This document shows positions 26,137-36,152 of a stretch of 64,000 nucleotides of DNA, in pieces. A program made the position numbers and the translations under genes. The stretch comes from Motilimonas sp. E26 (GTDB lineage: Bacteria; Pseudomonadota; Gammaproteobacteria; Enterobacterales; CBDFNC01), in NCBI RefSeq assembly GCF_021278025.1, contig NZ_JAIBHJ010000001.1, forward strand, positions 155,508 through 219,507. The letters are read 5' to 3'. Below the pieces are notes generated by a model, which had not been told where the DNA came from, searched no databases, and saw only the letters and a program-made list of their open reading frames with translations. Each line of letters starts with the position of its first letter. Positions within the stretch are counted from its first letter, which is position 1.

Positions 26137-29100
26137 TTATTCTTGTTCCGTATTGGCCAGACAGTTTAGGTTTAGCAGATTAAGCTCTCGCAGTGCAACC
26201 GAGAACTTGGCAAATTCATGAGTTGAGCTAGTTTTGAAATCCGCTAGCATGTGATACCAGCGCGCCAGTAGCCCTTCATGCCTTTGCAACCAAGCGTCGA
26301 GTATGTTACCGCAGAAATCACTTTCATGACAGGCAGATAATACCGCAGAAGCAAGGGATCTTTGTTGCCAATCAAGTTCTTCGCGAAATGATGCCCGTGC
26401 CAAAGCTTGCCAATGGTTGTCAACGACCAAGCCATTAATTTGCGCCAAGAACCAATGTAACTCCAGTTTTGCCCCTAGGCTGAAGTAAATTTCCGCACAC
26501 ACCATCACGGTGCGCTGATGTTGCTCGGAAATTTGTGCCAGATCCAATGCCGAGAACAACAGTTTTTGCTGACACATAAGTTGTGCTAGCTTTTCTGGCA
26601 CACCTTGTTCAACCAAGCCATCACTTTGCTCTTTAAGTGTCGCTACTTCATCCTCTACGAGAATATTCAGCAAATTTTCTTGTAGCTGTTCATAAGCCGG
26701 TTTGTAAAACTCAATGTTCTCGGAGATGGTCCAATTGCGATTGCGCAAACGCAAGAACCAACGGGTAGCACGACGTATTGTGCGACGCGTTTCACTCATC
26801 ATGGCAATTTGTGTGGCGGCAGGCACTTTATTATCTAATGCTTCAATGTCACGCCATATAGGATTTAATGAAAACACTTCTCGCGCCATCACATAGCATT
26901 TAGCTATTTCAGCATCTGAAGCACCGGTTTCATCCTTTAGCCGCGCAACAAAATTTAGCCCCATGTCGTTAACAATTTGATTGGCTATTTGAGTGGCTAT
27001 TATTTCACTGCGCAGTGGGTGATTACCCATTTGAGCGGCGTATTTTTGTTGTAACACTCTCGGGAATGCCGACACTAAACTGTTCGCTAAATAACCGTCA
27101 TCAGTGATTTCAGGGCAATTTAAACTTTCTTTGAGTACCATTTTGCCATAGGCCAGTAGCACCGAAAGCTCAGGACGTGTTAAGCCTTGGTCATGGGCCA
27201 AACGCTCTGAAAGCTCGTCTTCGTTAGGTAAGTATTCCAATGCGCGATCAAGTTTTTTCTCTTTTTCCAGACTATGAATAAAGCGGATCTGTTCTTTTAA
27301 GCTCTCTGCGCCAAGGCTTTGGGTCACAGAAATTGACTGCGCTTGACGATAAGCATTTTGCAATACTATTTCGCTAACATTAGCGGTCATATCCACTAAC
27401 AATTTATTACGCTGTTTTAAGGTTAATTCACCATCGCTGACCAGTCCGTTAAGTAGAATTTTAATGTTCACTTCATTGTCTGAACAATCTACCCCACCAA
27501 CGTTGTCGATAAAGTCGGTATCAATGCGGCCACCATTGGCGGCAAATTCGATTCGGCCTAGCTGAGTACACCCTAGGTTGCCACCTTCGCCCACCACTTT
27601 GGCATTAAGCTCACAACCATTGATGCGCACGGCGTCATTGGCACGATCTCCTACTTGGGCGTCAGACTCTTTTGCTGATTTAATGTAAGTACCTATGCCG
27701 CCATTCCACAACAGATCAACGGGCATTTTTATCAACTCGCGGATCAATTCATTAGGTGCCATGGCGCGCTGGGTAGTGCCTAACATGGCTTTAATTTCAG
27801 GGGTTAAAGTAATGGACTTGGCGCTGCGCAAAAAGATGCCGCCACCTTTGGATATCAGCTTGTTGTTATAGTCTGACCAACTTGAGCCAGCAAGCTCAAA
27901 CAACCGCTTACGCTCATCCCATGAGCGAGCAGCGTCTGGCTCGGGATCGATAAAGATATGCATGTGATTAAACGCGGCTTGTAACTTAATGTGTTTCGAC
28001 AACAGCATGCCGTTACCAAACACATCCCCTGCCATGTCGCCAATACCTACACAAGTAAAGTCGGTGGTTTGGCAGTCAATATCCATTTCTTTGAAGTGAC
28101 GTTTAACAGACTCCCATGCCCCTTTAGCTGTAATACCCATTTTTTTATGGTCATACCCTTGGCTGCCACCCGAAGCAAAAGCATCACCAAGCCAAAAGTT
28201 ATATTCGGCGCTAATTTCGTTAGCAATATCTGAGAAGGTAGCAGTGCCTTTATCGGCAGCAACTACTAAATAAGGGTCATCTTCATCAAGTCGAACCACT
28301 GCTGGTGGCGGTACTATCTCACCATTAATGATGTTATCGGTTATATCCAATAAGGCGCGGATAAAGATGCGGTAGCAGCGTTGCCCTTCAGCAAAAATCG
28401 CACTGCGATCACCGTCATCGGGTAGCTTTTTACAGACAAAGCCACCTTTAGCGCCAACAGGCACGATCACAGTATTTTTAACTTGTTGCGCTTTCACTAA
28501 GCCCAACACCTCGGTGCGAAAATCTTCTCGGCGATCTGACCAACGCAAGCCGCCTCGCGCAACTTTACCACCGCGAAGATGCACCCCTTCCACGTCTGGT
28601 GAATAAACAAATATTTCAAATACCGGACGCGGCCGTGGCATGTCGGTAATTTTGTTCGGTTTGATCTTCATTGATAGATAAGACTTAGCTTTGCGCTTGC
28701 CATCAGTTTGGAAATAGTTGGTGCGCACCGTGGCTTGGATCATTTCTAAGAAATGGCGGATGATCCTATCGTCATCTAAATTAACCACGTCGTCGAGTTG
28801 CGCGTTAATGGTTTCAATTAGCTTTTCTTGGTTAACGGATTTTTTCTGCTTGGGATTAAACTTAGCGTCAAATAACGCGACAATTAAACGCGACAATTCA
28901 GGGTAACGATTAAGGGCTGCTTCAATGTAATTTTGGCTGAATGTGGTGCCGGTTTGGCGCATGTATTTAGCATATGCGCGAAGTACCACGGTTTGTCTGC
29001 CGGTTAAGTCTGCCCCCAGCACTAAACGGTTAAAGCCATCATCTTCAAGCTCGCCCGACCATATTTGGGCAAATGCATTTTGAAAATCTTGCTGACGAGT

Positions 29101-30993
29101 GTCCATGTTCAGCGAGCCTAAGCCTGCATAAGTCATAGAGAAGTCTAAGATCCAGCCAACCGAGCCGTCGCTAATTTTAACCGCATATGGCGTTTCACCT
29201 ATCACCCGTAGCCCCATATTTTCAAGCATGGGTAATACATCAGAAAGGTGAATGGGGTTATTTTTATGAAACAGTTTAAGTTTAACATTCAGTGAATCGG
29301 AGCTTTCTTCTTGGGCACGATAAAACTGCATACCAAGGGGATTATCCTCATTGAGCGCTTCCAGTGCTTGAATATCAGCAAGGGCGCTGCCAGCTAACAT
29401 GTCTGCTTTGTACGCTCTTGGAAAACCTTGAATATATCGGCCCGCTAAAGTATTACCTTTGGCTTCGCCAAAATGGGTAAATAAGGCAGATTGCACTTTG
29501 TCATCCCATGAGCGCGCTGCTTCTATCAGGTTGTTTTCGATTTCTTTCACGTCTACCGGCATCTCACTATTACTCACTCGTACTAGGTATTGTGTTCGGG
29601 CTAATACCCCCTCGGTAAAATAGGTATTAAATTCGACTTCGCTATCGGTTTTAAAGTAGCGAGCAAGAATTTCTTGGGTCTTCATCCTTAACGCGGTATT
29701 AAATCTGTCTTTAGTGACAAACACCAGACAAGACATATAACGGCCAAACGCGTCTTTACGGATAAAGAGACGGGTCATGTCACGCTCTTGCATTTGCAAC
29801 ACGCCAGTGCCCGTGCTTAGTAGTTCTGACTCTTTGGCTTGCAGTAATTCGTCACGCGGGTAAGTTTCAAGCACATTTACCAAGGCTTTGTAGGCATGAG
29901 AGCCTTTTATTAGCCCTGATTTGGCCATAATACTTTCGACTTTATGGCGTACCATAGGAATTTGAGTGGCACTGCTGTTATATAAAGACGAGGCATAAAG
30001 GCCAATAAATCGATGCTCACCAACGACTCGGCCTTGTTTATTAAATTGCTTGATGCCGATGTGATCGATATAGGCTGGACGGTGAACGCGGCTTTTGACA
30101 TTGGTTTTAGTTAAAATCAGCAGCTCTTCACTGGCCGCTTCTTCTTGCGCGGTTTTGGGTAACTGCGATAACAGATGAATTTCTTGACCTTGGCCTTTTT
30201 TCATCAAGCCTAAACTGGTATCCATTTTCGGGTTAATTTTATAGTCGCCTTTGACCGCTTCAATGGCGTATTCGCGATAGCCCATCATGGTTAAATTATG
30301 TTCAGCTAACCAAGCTAAAAATGACAATACTTGGGTTTTATGCTCTGGGTCGCCATGATAAGCAGACTCTTTTAGTTGCTTGATCACTTTATCCAACTGC
30401 TTGCACATAGGTTGCCAATCGTGCACCACAAGTGCGACATCTCCTAGCACGGCTTGTAGATCTTCAGCGAGACAAGACAGACAACTGTTATCGGATTGAC
30501 GGTCTATTTCAATTAAAAAGACGGTTTCAAGTTTTAACCCTGCAGGATCGCGCAAGCTACTGCTGTCAACAATACTCTCAATGTGGTGATCTTTGCCTCG
30601 AACCAAACCCATAGGTTGATGTAACACTAAGTGTGAAGCGATGTTTTGTCGTTTCAAGGTCATTTGCACTGAGTCGACTAAGAAGGGCATATCGTCGACA
30701 ATAATTTCAATAATACTGTGTGCTGATTGCCATCCGTGCTTTTCTAATGACGGGTTATATACTTTGATGTATGGCTCACTGCTCTGCCTTTGGTTAAGGG
30801 AGTTCCAAAGGCCGATGGCGGCTCCGTACATATCACTGTCGTTTCGTTCGACTAAATCATGCTCTGAAATGTGCTGGTAAAGATGTAAAACAAACTCTTG
30901 TGCTAACTTAGCTTTAGCAGCAGGTAGTTTATTTTTAACTAAATTAATGACGTTTTGCAGGATAACAGAGCTGGGAGAATCGGGTTTTACCAT
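26137..30993 (-). CDS. gdhB: NAD-specific glutamate dehydrogenase, large type (1618 aa)
   Basis: This is the large NAD-dependent glutamate dehydrogenase that catabolises glutamate to 2-oxoglutarate and ammonia. The long N-terminal region carries ACT-like regulatory segments. The catalytic core lies roughly at residues 800-1200, with RGGLRWSDRREDFRTEVLGL, the KAQQVKNTVIVPVGAKGGF segment containing the catalytic lysine, and GIGDMAGDVFGNGMLLSKHI. Its size (1618) is in the usual range of about 1600. It follows the DUF2835 gene, in the same order as in Shewanella. The gene symbol varies between organisms. Confidence 0.95.
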   Translation of the reverse strand: MVKPDSPSSVILQNVINLVKNKLPAAKAKLAQEFVLHLYQHISEHDLVERNDSDMYGAAIGLWNSLNQRQSSEPYIKVYNPSLEKHGWQSAHSIIEIIVDDMPFLVDSVQMTLKRQNIASHLVLHQPMGLVRGKDHHIESIVDSSSLRDPAGLKLETVFLIEIDRQSDNSCLSCLAEDLQAVLGDVALVVHDWQPMCKQLDKVIKQLKESAYHGDPEHKTQVLSFLAWLAEHNLTMMGYREYAIEAVKGDYKINPKMDTSLGLMKKGQGQEIHLLSQLPKTAQEEAASEELLILTKTNVKSRVHRPAYIDHIGIKQFNKQGRVVGEHRFIGLYASSLYNSSATQIPMVRHKVESIMAKSGLIKGSHAYKALVNVLETYPRDELLQAKESELLSTGTGVLQMQERDMTRLFIRKDAFGRYMSCLVFVTKDRFNTALRMKTQEILARYFKTDSEVEFNTYFTEGVLARTQYLVRVSNSEMPVDVKEIENNLIEAARSWDDKVQSALFTHFGEAKGNTLAGRYIQGFPRAYKADMLAGSALADIQALEALNEDNPLGMQFYRAQEESSDSLNVKLKLFHKNNPIHLSDVLPMLENMGLRVIGETPYAVKISDGSVGWILDFSMTYAGLGSLNMDTRQQDFQNAFAQIWSGELEDDGFNRLVLGADLTGRQTVVLRAYAKYMRQTGTTFSQNYIEAALNRYPELSRLIVALFDAKFNPKQKKSVNQEKLIETINAQLDDVVNLDDDRIIRHFLEMIQATVRTNYFQTDGKRKAKSYLSMKIKPNKITDMPRPRPVFEIFVYSPDVEGVHLRGGKVARGGLRWSDRREDFRTEVLGLVKAQQVKNTVIVPVGAKGGFVCKKLPDDGDRSAIFAEGQRCYRIFIRALLDITDNIINGEIVPPPAVVRLDEDDPYLVVAADKGTATFSDIANEISAEYNFWLGDAFASGGSQGYDHKKMGITAKGAWESVKRHFKEMDIDCQTTDFTCVGIGDMAGDVFGNGMLLSKHIKLQAAFNHMHIFIDPEPDAARSWDERKRLFELAGSSWSDYNNKLISKGGGIFLRSAKSITLTPEIKAMLGTTQRAMAPNELIRELIKMPVDLLWNGGIGTYIKSAKESDAQVGDRANDAVRINGCELNAKVVGEGGNLGCTQLGRIEFAANGGRIDTDFIDNVGGVDCSDNEVNIKILLNGLVSDGELTLKQRNKLLVDMTANVSEIVLQNAYRQAQSISVTQSLGAESLKEQIRFIHSLEKEKKLDRALEYLPNEDELSERLAHDQGLTRPELSVLLAYGKMVLKESLNCPEITDDGYLANSLVSAFPRVLQQKYAAQMGNHPLRSEIIATQIANQIVNDMGLNFVARLKDETGASDAEIAKCYVMAREVFSLNPIWRDIEALDNKVPAATQIAMMSETRRTIRRATRWFLRLRNRNWTISENIEFYKPAYEQLQENLLNILVEDEVATLKEQSDGLVEQGVPEKLAQLMCQQKLLFSALDLAQISEQHQRTVMVCAEIYFSLGAKLELHWFLAQINGLVVDNHWQALARASFREELDWQQRSLASAVLSACHESDFCGNILDAWLQRHEGLLARWYHMLADFKTSSTHEFAKFSVALRELNLLNLNCLANTEQE

Positions 30994-31120
30994 AATAAAC
31001 CTCTAAGATATGAATACAGTCAGACACTTACTATTGAATAATAGCCAAACTAATCTTACTTCATAGGGTTTTGTGGTGAATTTATTTGAAAACGGTTAAG
31101 AATCGTTTTGATTTGTTAAG

Positions 31121-31342
31121 TTAAGCAGTTTTTTCTAGAGAAACAAATTTATTGTCTGCGGTTAGGGTCAATTTAAAGCGACCACGTATACCAAGCTGAC
31201 TCAGCCAAGGAATGAATTTTACAGCAGGTAAGCGAATCGATTTCCCGTTATCGGCGATCACTTGTACATTGCGCACACTGCCGCGATAGAGGGCTTCAAA
31301 CTCTTGGTAGGTTACGTGAATTGAAAAGTAAAATTCTTGCAT
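31121..31342 (-). CDS. DUF2835 family protein (73 aa)
   Basis: A small conserved gammaproteobacterial protein of unknown function. The start QEFYFSIHVTYQEFEALYRG and the central SIRLPAVKFIPWL segment are typical of DUF2835. It sits between pepN and the glutamate dehydrogenase gene on the same strand, its usual neighbourhood. No signal peptide or membrane segment is seen. Confidence 0.9.
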   Translation of the reverse strand: MQEFYFSIHVTYQEFEALYRGSVRNVQVIADNGKSIRLPAVKFIPWLSQLGIRGRFKLTLTADNKFVSLEKTA

Positions 31343-31359
31343 CTTATGCTCACAACAAA

Positions 31360-31387
31360 GACGATAGCTGCGTTAACAGCTATCGTC
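31360..31387 (-). terminator. Hairpin directly after pepN
   Basis: Perfect 11-bp arms GACGATAGCTG and CAGCTATCGTC lie between the pepN stop and the DUF2835 start. The minus-strand T run is weak (TTTGTTG), so it may be a partial terminator or an mRNA-stabilising hairpin between the two genes. Confidence 0.55.
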
Positions 31388-31395
31388 TAAATGGT

Positions 31396-34008
31396 TTACT
31401 TTATTTGATCTAGACCACGGGTTACTTTCTCGTAGAGATCTTTAGCGAGTTCTGGCTCAGCTAACAGTCGTTGTAATTGCGCCACCATCAAGCCTTGGCG
31501 TGTTGCATCAAGGCGTTTGAATTGGATCAGCGGCGTGATCAAACGAGCAGCCACTTGCGGGTTGATCTTGTTAAGCTGCAGTAATACATCGCCTAAGAAT
31601 GCATAGCCAGAGCCATCTATCGCGTGGAAAGTTGCAGTATTGGCCGACACAAAACTGCCCACTAATGAGCGTGTTCTATTCGGGTTTTTAATGCTAAAAC
31701 TTGGGTGAGCCATTAACGCTTTTACTTGCGCTAAACAATCTGGCGCAGGGCTGGTGGCCGCTAAAGCAAACCACTTATCCATTACTAGGCCATCATGACG
31801 CCATTTACTGTCAAAATCCGCCATCAGTTCAGCAAGACAGTCTAATTGGGCTACATTTGCCGCGCTAAGGGCGGCAAAAGTATCGGTCATGTTATCGCTT
31901 TGCTCATAATGCGCTTTTGCCAATTCACTAGCATGCGCTTGCGCGACACGGCCATACAGGCTTAAACAGATGCCCGATAAGTTGCGTTTTTCAACGGCTT
32001 GCTGAGTCAGCTCGTATGGCGATTGGCTGCGATTTGCAAGATACAAACACAATAGCTCATCTGACAAGGCGCCAGCCAAGGTATCTAGCATGTCTTTACG
32101 CGCTTGTGCAATTGCATCCACATCAACTTGCTCAAACAGCTGCCACAGTGCGCTTTGACTTGGAAATGCCAAAATTTCTGCAATCAGAGCTAAGTCAGGC
32201 GTTTCATCGAGTAATAGACTGCGATAGGCATCAATCACAAAATCAGGCAGTTCAATTGCTTGTTGCTGCTGTACCCGAGCCACGTTCGTGATGAGATATT
32301 TATTAAATAAGTTTTGCGCGGCATCCCAACGCGCAAACGCATTGGTTGCTGTTTTGATTAGAATAGCTAGCTGTTGGTCACTGTAGCTATAGTGGTATTT
32401 AACGGGCGCCGAAAAATCTCTGAATAAGGCTGGCACTGGCTTGTTGGCTACCTGTGTAAACTCAAAAGTTTGCTCAGCCTGGGTGAGATTTAATACTTGG
32501 CTAGTATTGCCGTTTACTAAAATGCTCTCGCCCGCTTCACTCACCAGTTCAATATCAACCGGAATGTGCTGCGGTTGTTTTTCATCTTGATCCGCTGTGG
32601 GGTCGGTTTTTTGGGTTAAATGCAAACGGTAAGTTTGACTGGCTTGATCGTATTCATCGGTCGCGGTGACCACTGGCGTTCCCGATTGGCTATACCAACG
32701 GCGGAATTGCCCTAAATCAACACCTGAGCCATCTTCCATTGCTTTAACAAAGTCTTCACAGGTGACTGCTTGACCATCAAAACGTGACACATAAAGCTTC
32801 ATACCGGCTTGGAACTTTTCTTCGCCCAACAAGGTATGGATCATACGGATAACTTCCGAGCCTTTGTTATAAACGGTTACTGTGTAGAAGTTATTCATTT
32901 CTATCACAGACTCAGGGCGGATCGGATGTGACATTGGGCCAGCATCTTCAGCAAATTGATGGCTACGCATGATTTTTACATTATTAATGCGATTAACCAC
33001 GCGGCTACCTAAGTCACTGCTGAATTCTTGATCGCGAAAAACGGTTAAGCCCTCTTTTAAACTTAATTGGAACCAATCGCGACAGGTAATACGGTTACCC
33101 GTCCAGTTATGAAAATATTCATGACCAATCACTGCTTCAACGCCATCGTAATCGGCGTCAGTCGCTGTTTTGCTATTAGCCAAAACAAATTTTGAGTTGA
33201 AAACGTTGAGGCCTTTGTTTTCCATTGCGCCCATGTTGAAGAAATCAACCGCAACAATCATATAAATGTCTAAGTCATATTCGAGGCCAAAGCGTTGCTC
33301 GTCCCATTCCATTGAGCGTTTCAATGCGCCCATGGCGTAATCTGCACGATCAAGGTTACCTTTATCGACAAAAATTTCTAGTGCAACATCGCGACCAGAG
33401 ACGGTTTTGTAGCTGTCTTTTAAAACATCAAAGTCACCCGCAACCAGGGCAAATAAGTAACACGGTTTTGGGAACGGGTCGTGCCATTCCACCCAGTGCT
33501 TATCGGCGCCGACTTCACCCTGGGCCATTTTGTTACCATTTGAAAGCAAGAAAGGATAACTGGTTTTATCGGCGGTGATCTTAGTGCTGAATTTTGCTAA
33601 CACGTCGGGACGGTCTAAGTAATAAGTGATACGACGAAAACCCTCCGCTTCACATTGCGTACAAAGGGCATCGCCTGATTTGTACAAGCCTTCACCTGAA
33701 AGATTTGCCGCTGGATCAATTTGTGTTTGGATTTCTAAATCGAACTCTGCAGGTACATTAAATAAGGTGAGGCCCAATTCATTAACTTGATAGTCGCTGT
33801 AGTCTTGGCCATCAATTTTAAGATTAAGTAAGGTTAAGTGCTCACCATTTAGGAAGATTTGATCCGCTTGGCTTTGGCGCACAAAGTGCGTTTTTGCGGT
33901 AACAATGGTTGCACTGTCTTCAAGCTGAAAATCTAATGCGATCGTGGTGATGGTGTAATCAGGAGATTGATAATCTTTTAAATGCTTAGCTTGAGGTTGC
34001 TGTTCCAT
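31396..34008 (-). CDS. pepN: Aminopeptidase N (870 aa)
   Basis: PepN is a cytoplasmic M1-family zinc aminopeptidase acting late in protein turnover. The exopeptidase motif GAMEN (FFNMGAMENKGLNVF) precedes the zinc site HEYFHNW (HEXXH, near residue 298), with the third ligand Glu in LSLKEGLTVFRDQEF. The length is the same as E. coli PepN (870). I chose the internal ATG, which has an AGG ribosome-binding site, instead of the TTG five codons upstream. DUF2835 and gdhB follow on the same strand. Confidence 0.96.
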   Translation of the reverse strand: MEQQPQAKHLKDYQSPDYTITTIALDFQLEDSATIVTAKTHFVRQSQADQIFLNGEHLTLLNLKIDGQDYSDYQVNELGLTLFNVPAEFDLEIQTQIDPAANLSGEGLYKSGDALCTQCEAEGFRRITYYLDRPDVLAKFSTKITADKTSYPFLLSNGNKMAQGEVGADKHWVEWHDPFPKPCYLFALVAGDFDVLKDSYKTVSGRDVALEIFVDKGNLDRADYAMGALKRSMEWDEQRFGLEYDLDIYMIVAVDFFNMGAMENKGLNVFNSKFVLANSKTATDADYDGVEAVIGHEYFHNWTGNRITCRDWFQLSLKEGLTVFRDQEFSSDLGSRVVNRINNVKIMRSHQFAEDAGPMSHPIRPESVIEMNNFYTVTVYNKGSEVIRMIHTLLGEEKFQAGMKLYVSRFDGQAVTCEDFVKAMEDGSGVDLGQFRRWYSQSGTPVVTATDEYDQASQTYRLHLTQKTDPTADQDEKQPQHIPVDIELVSEAGESILVNGNTSQVLNLTQAEQTFEFTQVANKPVPALFRDFSAPVKYHYSYSDQQLAILIKTATNAFARWDAAQNLFNKYLITNVARVQQQQAIELPDFVIDAYRSLLLDETPDLALIAEILAFPSQSALWQLFEQVDVDAIAQARKDMLDTLAGALSDELLCLYLANRSQSPYELTQQAVEKRNLSGICLSLYGRVAQAHASELAKAHYEQSDNMTDTFAALSAANVAQLDCLAELMADFDSKWRHDGLVMDKWFALAATSPAPDCLAQVKALMAHPSFSIKNPNRTRSLVGSFVSANTATFHAIDGSGYAFLGDVLLQLNKINPQVAARLITPLIQFKRLDATRQGLMVAQLQRLLAEPELAKDLYEKVTRGLDQIK

Positions 34009-34084
34009 AACTTGACCTAACAATGAAAAATGGCCTTAAGGCTGACAAAAATTACTCACTGGGTCAATTTTATTTAAGTGTTAC

Positions 34085-34114
34085 TAAAAAAGGGCCAATT
34101 TATGGCCCTTTTAG
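34085..34114 (-). terminator. Terminator of the NSS transporter gene
   Basis: AAAAGGGCCA (34088-34097) pairs with TGGCCCTTTT (34103-34112); on the minus strand the stem is followed by six T residues. It lies about 30 nt after the transporter stop codon. Confidence 0.88.
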
Positions 34115-34144
34115 TGTTACCGGTTTCACATTAACCACTCAAAG

Positions 34145-35548
34145 TTAGAGGGAAATAATGCCAACTAGTTGTGCAAACACAATAGTGATTGCAACGGGAG
34201 CGATGAATTTCAAGCAAATGTAAAATACGTTAAACGCAGCGCTGTTAAGCTCTACTTCTTGTTCAATTATATGGCGCTTTACTTTCCATCCAACAAAGAT
34301 AGCAGTGAATAGACCCGCTAATGGCAACATGATTTTAGAGGTTAAGTAATCGAGCACATCAAAGAAGTTTTCGCCATGTCCAAACAGTGACATTTTGGTC
34401 CACTCTGCGCCAGTAAACGAGTAGATAGAGCCTAAGCTTAATACCCAAATACCTAAGCCAGAGACGATAGCTGCAGGCCAACGGTTCATGCCTTTGCGCT
34501 CAACTAAGTATGCCGTTGCCGATTCAAGCAAAGCAATAGCCGATGTAAAGGCCGCGAAAACTATCATAACAAAGAAGACAGTGCCAAACAGATCACCCAT
34601 TGGCATTTTACCAAATGCGATTGGCAGTGTTTGGAACAATAAACCAGGCCCTGCATTTGGCTCCATTCCATTGGCAAAAACAATTGGATAAATTGCTAGG
34701 CCAGCCATCAATGCAACCAAGGTATCGCAAATCGCAATCCAGATAGATGTACGCGCAATAGAGACACCTTCAGGAAGGTAAGCACCGTAAATCATCATGA
34801 TGCCAGACGATAAACTCAAGGTGAAAAACGCATGGCCAAGGGCTTCCAGCACACTTTGAATGGTTAATTTGCTAAAGTCAGGCGCAAACATAAACGCAGC
34901 TGCTTCGCCAAAGTTACCTTCAATGGCCGAGTAAACCATGATAATGGCAAGGAGGATAAACAAAGCTGGCATGAGTGCCGTTACCGCTGCTTCTAAGCCC
35001 TTATTTAAGCCTTTACCCAAGACAAGCACCGTAGCAACAACCATTAAGCTAGTGCACAAGATAAGCTTGAACGGGTCACTTAGCAGACCGCCAAATAATG
35101 CGCCAACCGCATCAGCGTGGGCTGTGCCTGTATCACCCGCCGCGAGCGCCATTGCCGAGAATTGACCATCGCCGGCAAAGAACACGTAAGCAAGCGCCCA
35201 GCCTGCAATGACCACGTAGAAGCTCAAGATCAAAAAGCCCGCTAATACGCCAGATGTACCGAGTAAAGACCAATGTGTAGTATGGCCAGACTCTTGAGCA
35301 ACTTTCGCCGCTGCGTTTGCTGGTGTTGATCGACCACGCTTACCTATAAATGTTTCTGCCATCATCACTGGGATACCAATGAAGAGAATGCAAAGTAAAT
35401 AAACGATAACGAAAGCGCCACCGCCATTTTCACCCATGATATACGGGAACTTCCAAATGTTTCCTAAACCTACCGCTGCCCCTGTTGCTGCCAATATATA
35501 GGCAAAGCGGCTAGACCACCTTCCTGTGACACTCGTATTTGTATTCAT
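34145..35548 (-). CDS. Sodium-dependent neurotransmitter-symporter family (SNF/NSS) transporter (467 aa)
   Basis: A LeuT-fold sodium-coupled symporter, probably for an amino acid or related solute. TM1 carries the signature FAYILAATGAAVGLGNIWKF with the unwound GLGN region, followed by FPYIMGENGGGAFVIVYLLC. About eleven or twelve hydrophobic segments can be counted. The substrate cannot be told from sequence. It stands alone, with its own terminator and a long AT-rich upstream region. Confidence 0.9.
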   Translation of the reverse strand: MNTNTSVTGRWSSRFAYILAATGAAVGLGNIWKFPYIMGENGGGAFVIVYLLCILFIGIPVMMAETFIGKRGRSTPANAAAKVAQESGHTTHWSLLGTSGVLAGFLILSFYVVIAGWALAYVFFAGDGQFSAMALAAGDTGTAHADAVGALFGGLLSDPFKLILCTSLMVVATVLVLGKGLNKGLEAAVTALMPALFILLAIIMVYSAIEGNFGEAAAFMFAPDFSKLTIQSVLEALGHAFFTLSLSSGIMMIYGAYLPEGVSIARTSIWIAICDTLVALMAGLAIYPIVFANGMEPNAGPGLLFQTLPIAFGKMPMGDLFGTVFFVMIVFAAFTSAIALLESATAYLVERKGMNRWPAAIVSGLGIWVLSLGSIYSFTGAEWTKMSLFGHGENFFDVLDYLTSKIMLPLAGLFTAIFVGWKVKRHIIEQEVELNSAAFNVFYICLKFIAPVAITIVFAQLVGIISL

Positions 35549-36099
35549 TATTTTAATAACTCTTTTTTAATGTTGTGTTTGCAGGCGCAATATAATCATA
35601 AAGAACAAACACCTGACAACTAACAAAAAGCTACCAAATAGCAAATTTTAGCTATTTATGCTGATTTATACCGACTTTACCGAAAACTGATTCACTTTAA
35701 CTGAATAAGTATTCCTTAGTGATATAACTATCATGCTGGTACACGGTGTTTTCTTGCATCATAAGCTAGATATATTATTAAAATGCAGACCATTAAACTA
35801 CTTTTACCTTTAATTACAGTTTAATATTTCTGTTGAAAAATATTCAATAAGCCGTTATTTCATGCATATTTGCTGAATTAACACTTTAAACAAATATGAG
35901 ATAAATTTTACATCTGAGTTTTGTTAAATATTGTTAATTTAGTTAACACAGCTTATTAATTATGTTTACTTGGGTATAAACAGTGTCTATGACTAACATA
36001 AAACTAAAATACAAAACTATTGTTTATATCAATATTAGGCTTTATAAGCTCACTCAGCTTACACTTTGTCATTCAAGGCAACGTTCTTAAGACATAAAA
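35549..36099. other. AT-rich intergenic region upstream of the NSS transporter
   Basis: No convincing gene is seen. The region must hold the transporter promoter. It contains TGAATAAGTATTCC (35702-35715), close to an ArgR box (one mismatch from TGAAT-N4-ATTCA), and an AATAGC/GCTATT inverted repeat near 35640. These are weak regulatory candidates only. Confidence 0.3.
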
Positions 36100-36123
36100 A
36101 AACCCAAACACTAGTTTGGGTTT
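36100..36123 (-). terminator. Terminator of the prc gene
   Basis: AAACCCAAAC and GTTTGGGTTT form a perfect 10-bp stem with a 4-nt loop; on the minus strand it is followed by a T run. It lies 30 nt past the prc stop. Confidence 0.88.
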
Positions 36124-36152
36124 AATTAGGCACATTTGAGATAGTTGCTAAA

